Shown piece by piece: positions 5,824-6,733 of a DNA stretch of 6,733 nt (positions are counted from its first letter, which is position 1; each line of letters opens with the position of its first letter). Source of the stretch: an uncultured Clostridia bacterium (GTDB lineage Bacteria; Bacillota; Clostridia; Christensenellales; Borkfalkiaceae); assembly GCA_937888935.1 (NCBI GenBank), contig CALARO010000359.1:1-6733 (forward strand), given 5' to 3'. A model generated the notes under the pieces. The model had not been told where the DNA came from and made no database searches. It saw nothing but the letters and a program-made list of their open reading frames with translations. The position numbers were made by a program, and so were the translations under genes.

Positions 5824-6733
5824 ATGGCAAAAAATTTAAAGAAAAATTACATATTAAACGTAACTTATCAAATTTTAGTTTTGATCATACCGCTTGTAAC
5901 CATACCTTATCTGGCACGCATGTTGCAGCCGGAGGCGGTGGGAATTCTTAGCTATTCGGAATCGATTGTTTCGTATTTCAGTCTTCTGGCCGCTTTTGGC
6001 ACGTCCGTTTACGCTCAGCGAGAAATAGGCAAAGCGCAGGATTCTCCCGAAGCGCGAAGCAAAGTTTTTTGGGAAATACAGATAGTCAGAACGATTTCGA
6101 GTCTGTTTGCGATTGCTGTATATATAGGGTATGTTTATATAGTCAACACAAACTTTGTTGTTTGCCTGGTTTTGACGCTTGAAATTTTTAATGTGCTTGT
6201 AGATATAACGTGGTTTTATCAAGGACTTGAAGATTTCAGGCTGGTTGTAGTCTGCGGACTTGTTGCGCGAATTCTCAATCTTGCGTTTATTTTCATATTT
6301 GTGAAATCGCCGGACGATTTGTGGTTGTACGCGCTTAGTAAGTGCGGCATTACCGTGGCTGCGAATTTAATAATGTGGGTGCCGTTGAGAAGATATCTTT
6401 GTAGAGTAAAGGGAGTAAAACCTTTCAAGCACTTTAAAACAATCATTTCGTTTTTCATACCGGCGATTGCTTCTCAGGTATACATGATACTTGACAAATC
6501 CATGTTAGGATGGATGACTTCGACGCGCGTAGAAAACGGTTATTACGAATATGCCGACAAAATGGTCAGAATCAGCATAGTCGTTATTTCGTCGCTTGCC
6601 GCCGTACTTATTCCGAGAGTGTCGAAAGCGTATGCCGAAGGCGATAACGAAACGGTGCAAAGTATCGTTTATCGGGCGATAAGATTCGTTTGGCTGATAG
6701 GTATACCGATCATGGCGGGGTTTATTGCGGTTG
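5824..6733 (+). CDS. Wzx-type polysaccharide flippase, N-terminal part (3' end outside window)
   Basis: The frame stays open from the ATG at 5824 to the right edge, giving 303 codons of a protein whose family usually has about 400-480 residues. It belongs to the MOP/PST transporters that move undecaprenyl-linked repeat units across the cytoplasmic membrane. The N-terminus has a short basic stretch (3-7) and a first hydrophobic segment (about 16-30) ending in IPYLAR (27-32). Typical signatures follow: GILSYSESIV (40-49), YAQREIG (63-69), WFYQGLEDFR (130-139), IPAIASQVYMILDKSMLG (212-229) and YYEYADKM (240-247). Hydrophobic segments lie at about 16-30, 41-58, 92-107, 112-126, 140-160, 174-188, 207-223, 250-265 and 287-303. 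The start is the only in-frame one; an in-frame stop sits at 5806-5808. The gene lies 146 bases after rmlD and may be separately regulated. With the polymerase at the left edge it marks a Wzx/Wzy-dependent pathway. Confidence 0.92.
   Translation, partial: MAKNLKKNYILNVTYQILVLIIPLVTIPYLARMLQPEAVGILSYSESIVSYFSLLAAFGTSVYAQREIGKAQDSPEARSKVFWEIQIVRTISSLFAIAVYIGYVYIVNTNFVVCLVLTLEIFNVLVDITWFYQGLEDFRLVVVCGLVARILNLAFIFIFVKSPDDLWLYALSKCGITVAANLIMWVPLRRYLCRVKGVKPFKHFKTIISFFIPAIASQVYMILDKSMLGWMTSTRVENGYYEYADKMVRISIVVISSLAAVLIPRVSKAYAEGDNETVQSIVYRAIRFVWLIGIPIMAGFIAV

Noticed and set aside
5875..6222. Open frame of 115 codons on the minus strand opposite the flippase
   Set aside because: The + strand frame encodes a clear Wzx-type protein over the whole span. 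The antisense product is basic and Asn-rich with no membrane segments or motif.
1..6733. tRNA or rRNA genes, CRISPR arrays, insertion sequences or direct repeats
   Set aside because: Nothing of this kind was seen by eye: no repeat-spacer pattern, no transposase motifs and no obvious tRNA-like cloverleaf. Weak or diverged elements could be missed without a search.

Overview
The window is the middle of a Wzx/Wzy-type surface polysaccharide cluster (exopolysaccharide, capsule or O-antigen-like), with every recognisable gene on the + strand. It holds the 3' end of a Wzy-like polymerase, two family-2-type glycosyltransferases, a complete set of four dTDP-L-rhamnose genes, and the 5' part of a Wzx-type flippase that runs off the right edge. 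The rml genes lie in the order A-C-B-D that is common in Gram-positive capsule loci. Strong purine-rich Shine-Dalgarno sites (for example GAGGTGA before rmlB), the style of the RmlA protein and a moderate GC content suggest a Bacillota (Clostridia-like) bacterium. That is an inference from style; no rRNA or marker gene is present to fix the taxon.

Layout. Bases 1-494: C-terminal 163 residues of a polytopic O-antigen-polymerase-like protein. Bases 494-1486: a DQDD-type GT2 resembling rhamnosyltransferases. Bases 1487-1561: an AT-rich gap. Bases 1562-4048: rmlA, rmlC and rmlB, tightly packed. Bases 4050-4808: a second, lower-GC glycosyltransferase wedged between rmlB and rmlD. Bases 4805-5677: rmlD, with an ATGA overlap. 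Bases 5678-5823: a 146-base gap with a possible hairpin and an isolated TATAAT. Bases 5824-6733: the first 303 codons of the flippase.

How they work together. RmlA, RmlB, RmlC and RmlD make dTDP-L-rhamnose from glucose-1-phosphate and dTTP. The two glycosyltransferases probably add sugars, plausibly including rhamnose, to a lipid-linked repeat unit at the cytoplasmic face. The Wzx protein flips that unit across the membrane and the Wzy protein polymerises it outside. From 494 to 5677 most joins are 0-9 bases or overlap, so this stretch looks like one operon, with possible internal initiation in the two larger gaps.

Novelty. I see no sign of an undescribed system. The points most worth a second look are the foreign-looking glycosyltransferase inside the rml block with its cysteine-rich tail, the base-composition steps along the cluster, and the structured gap and long SD spacing in front of the flippase gene.
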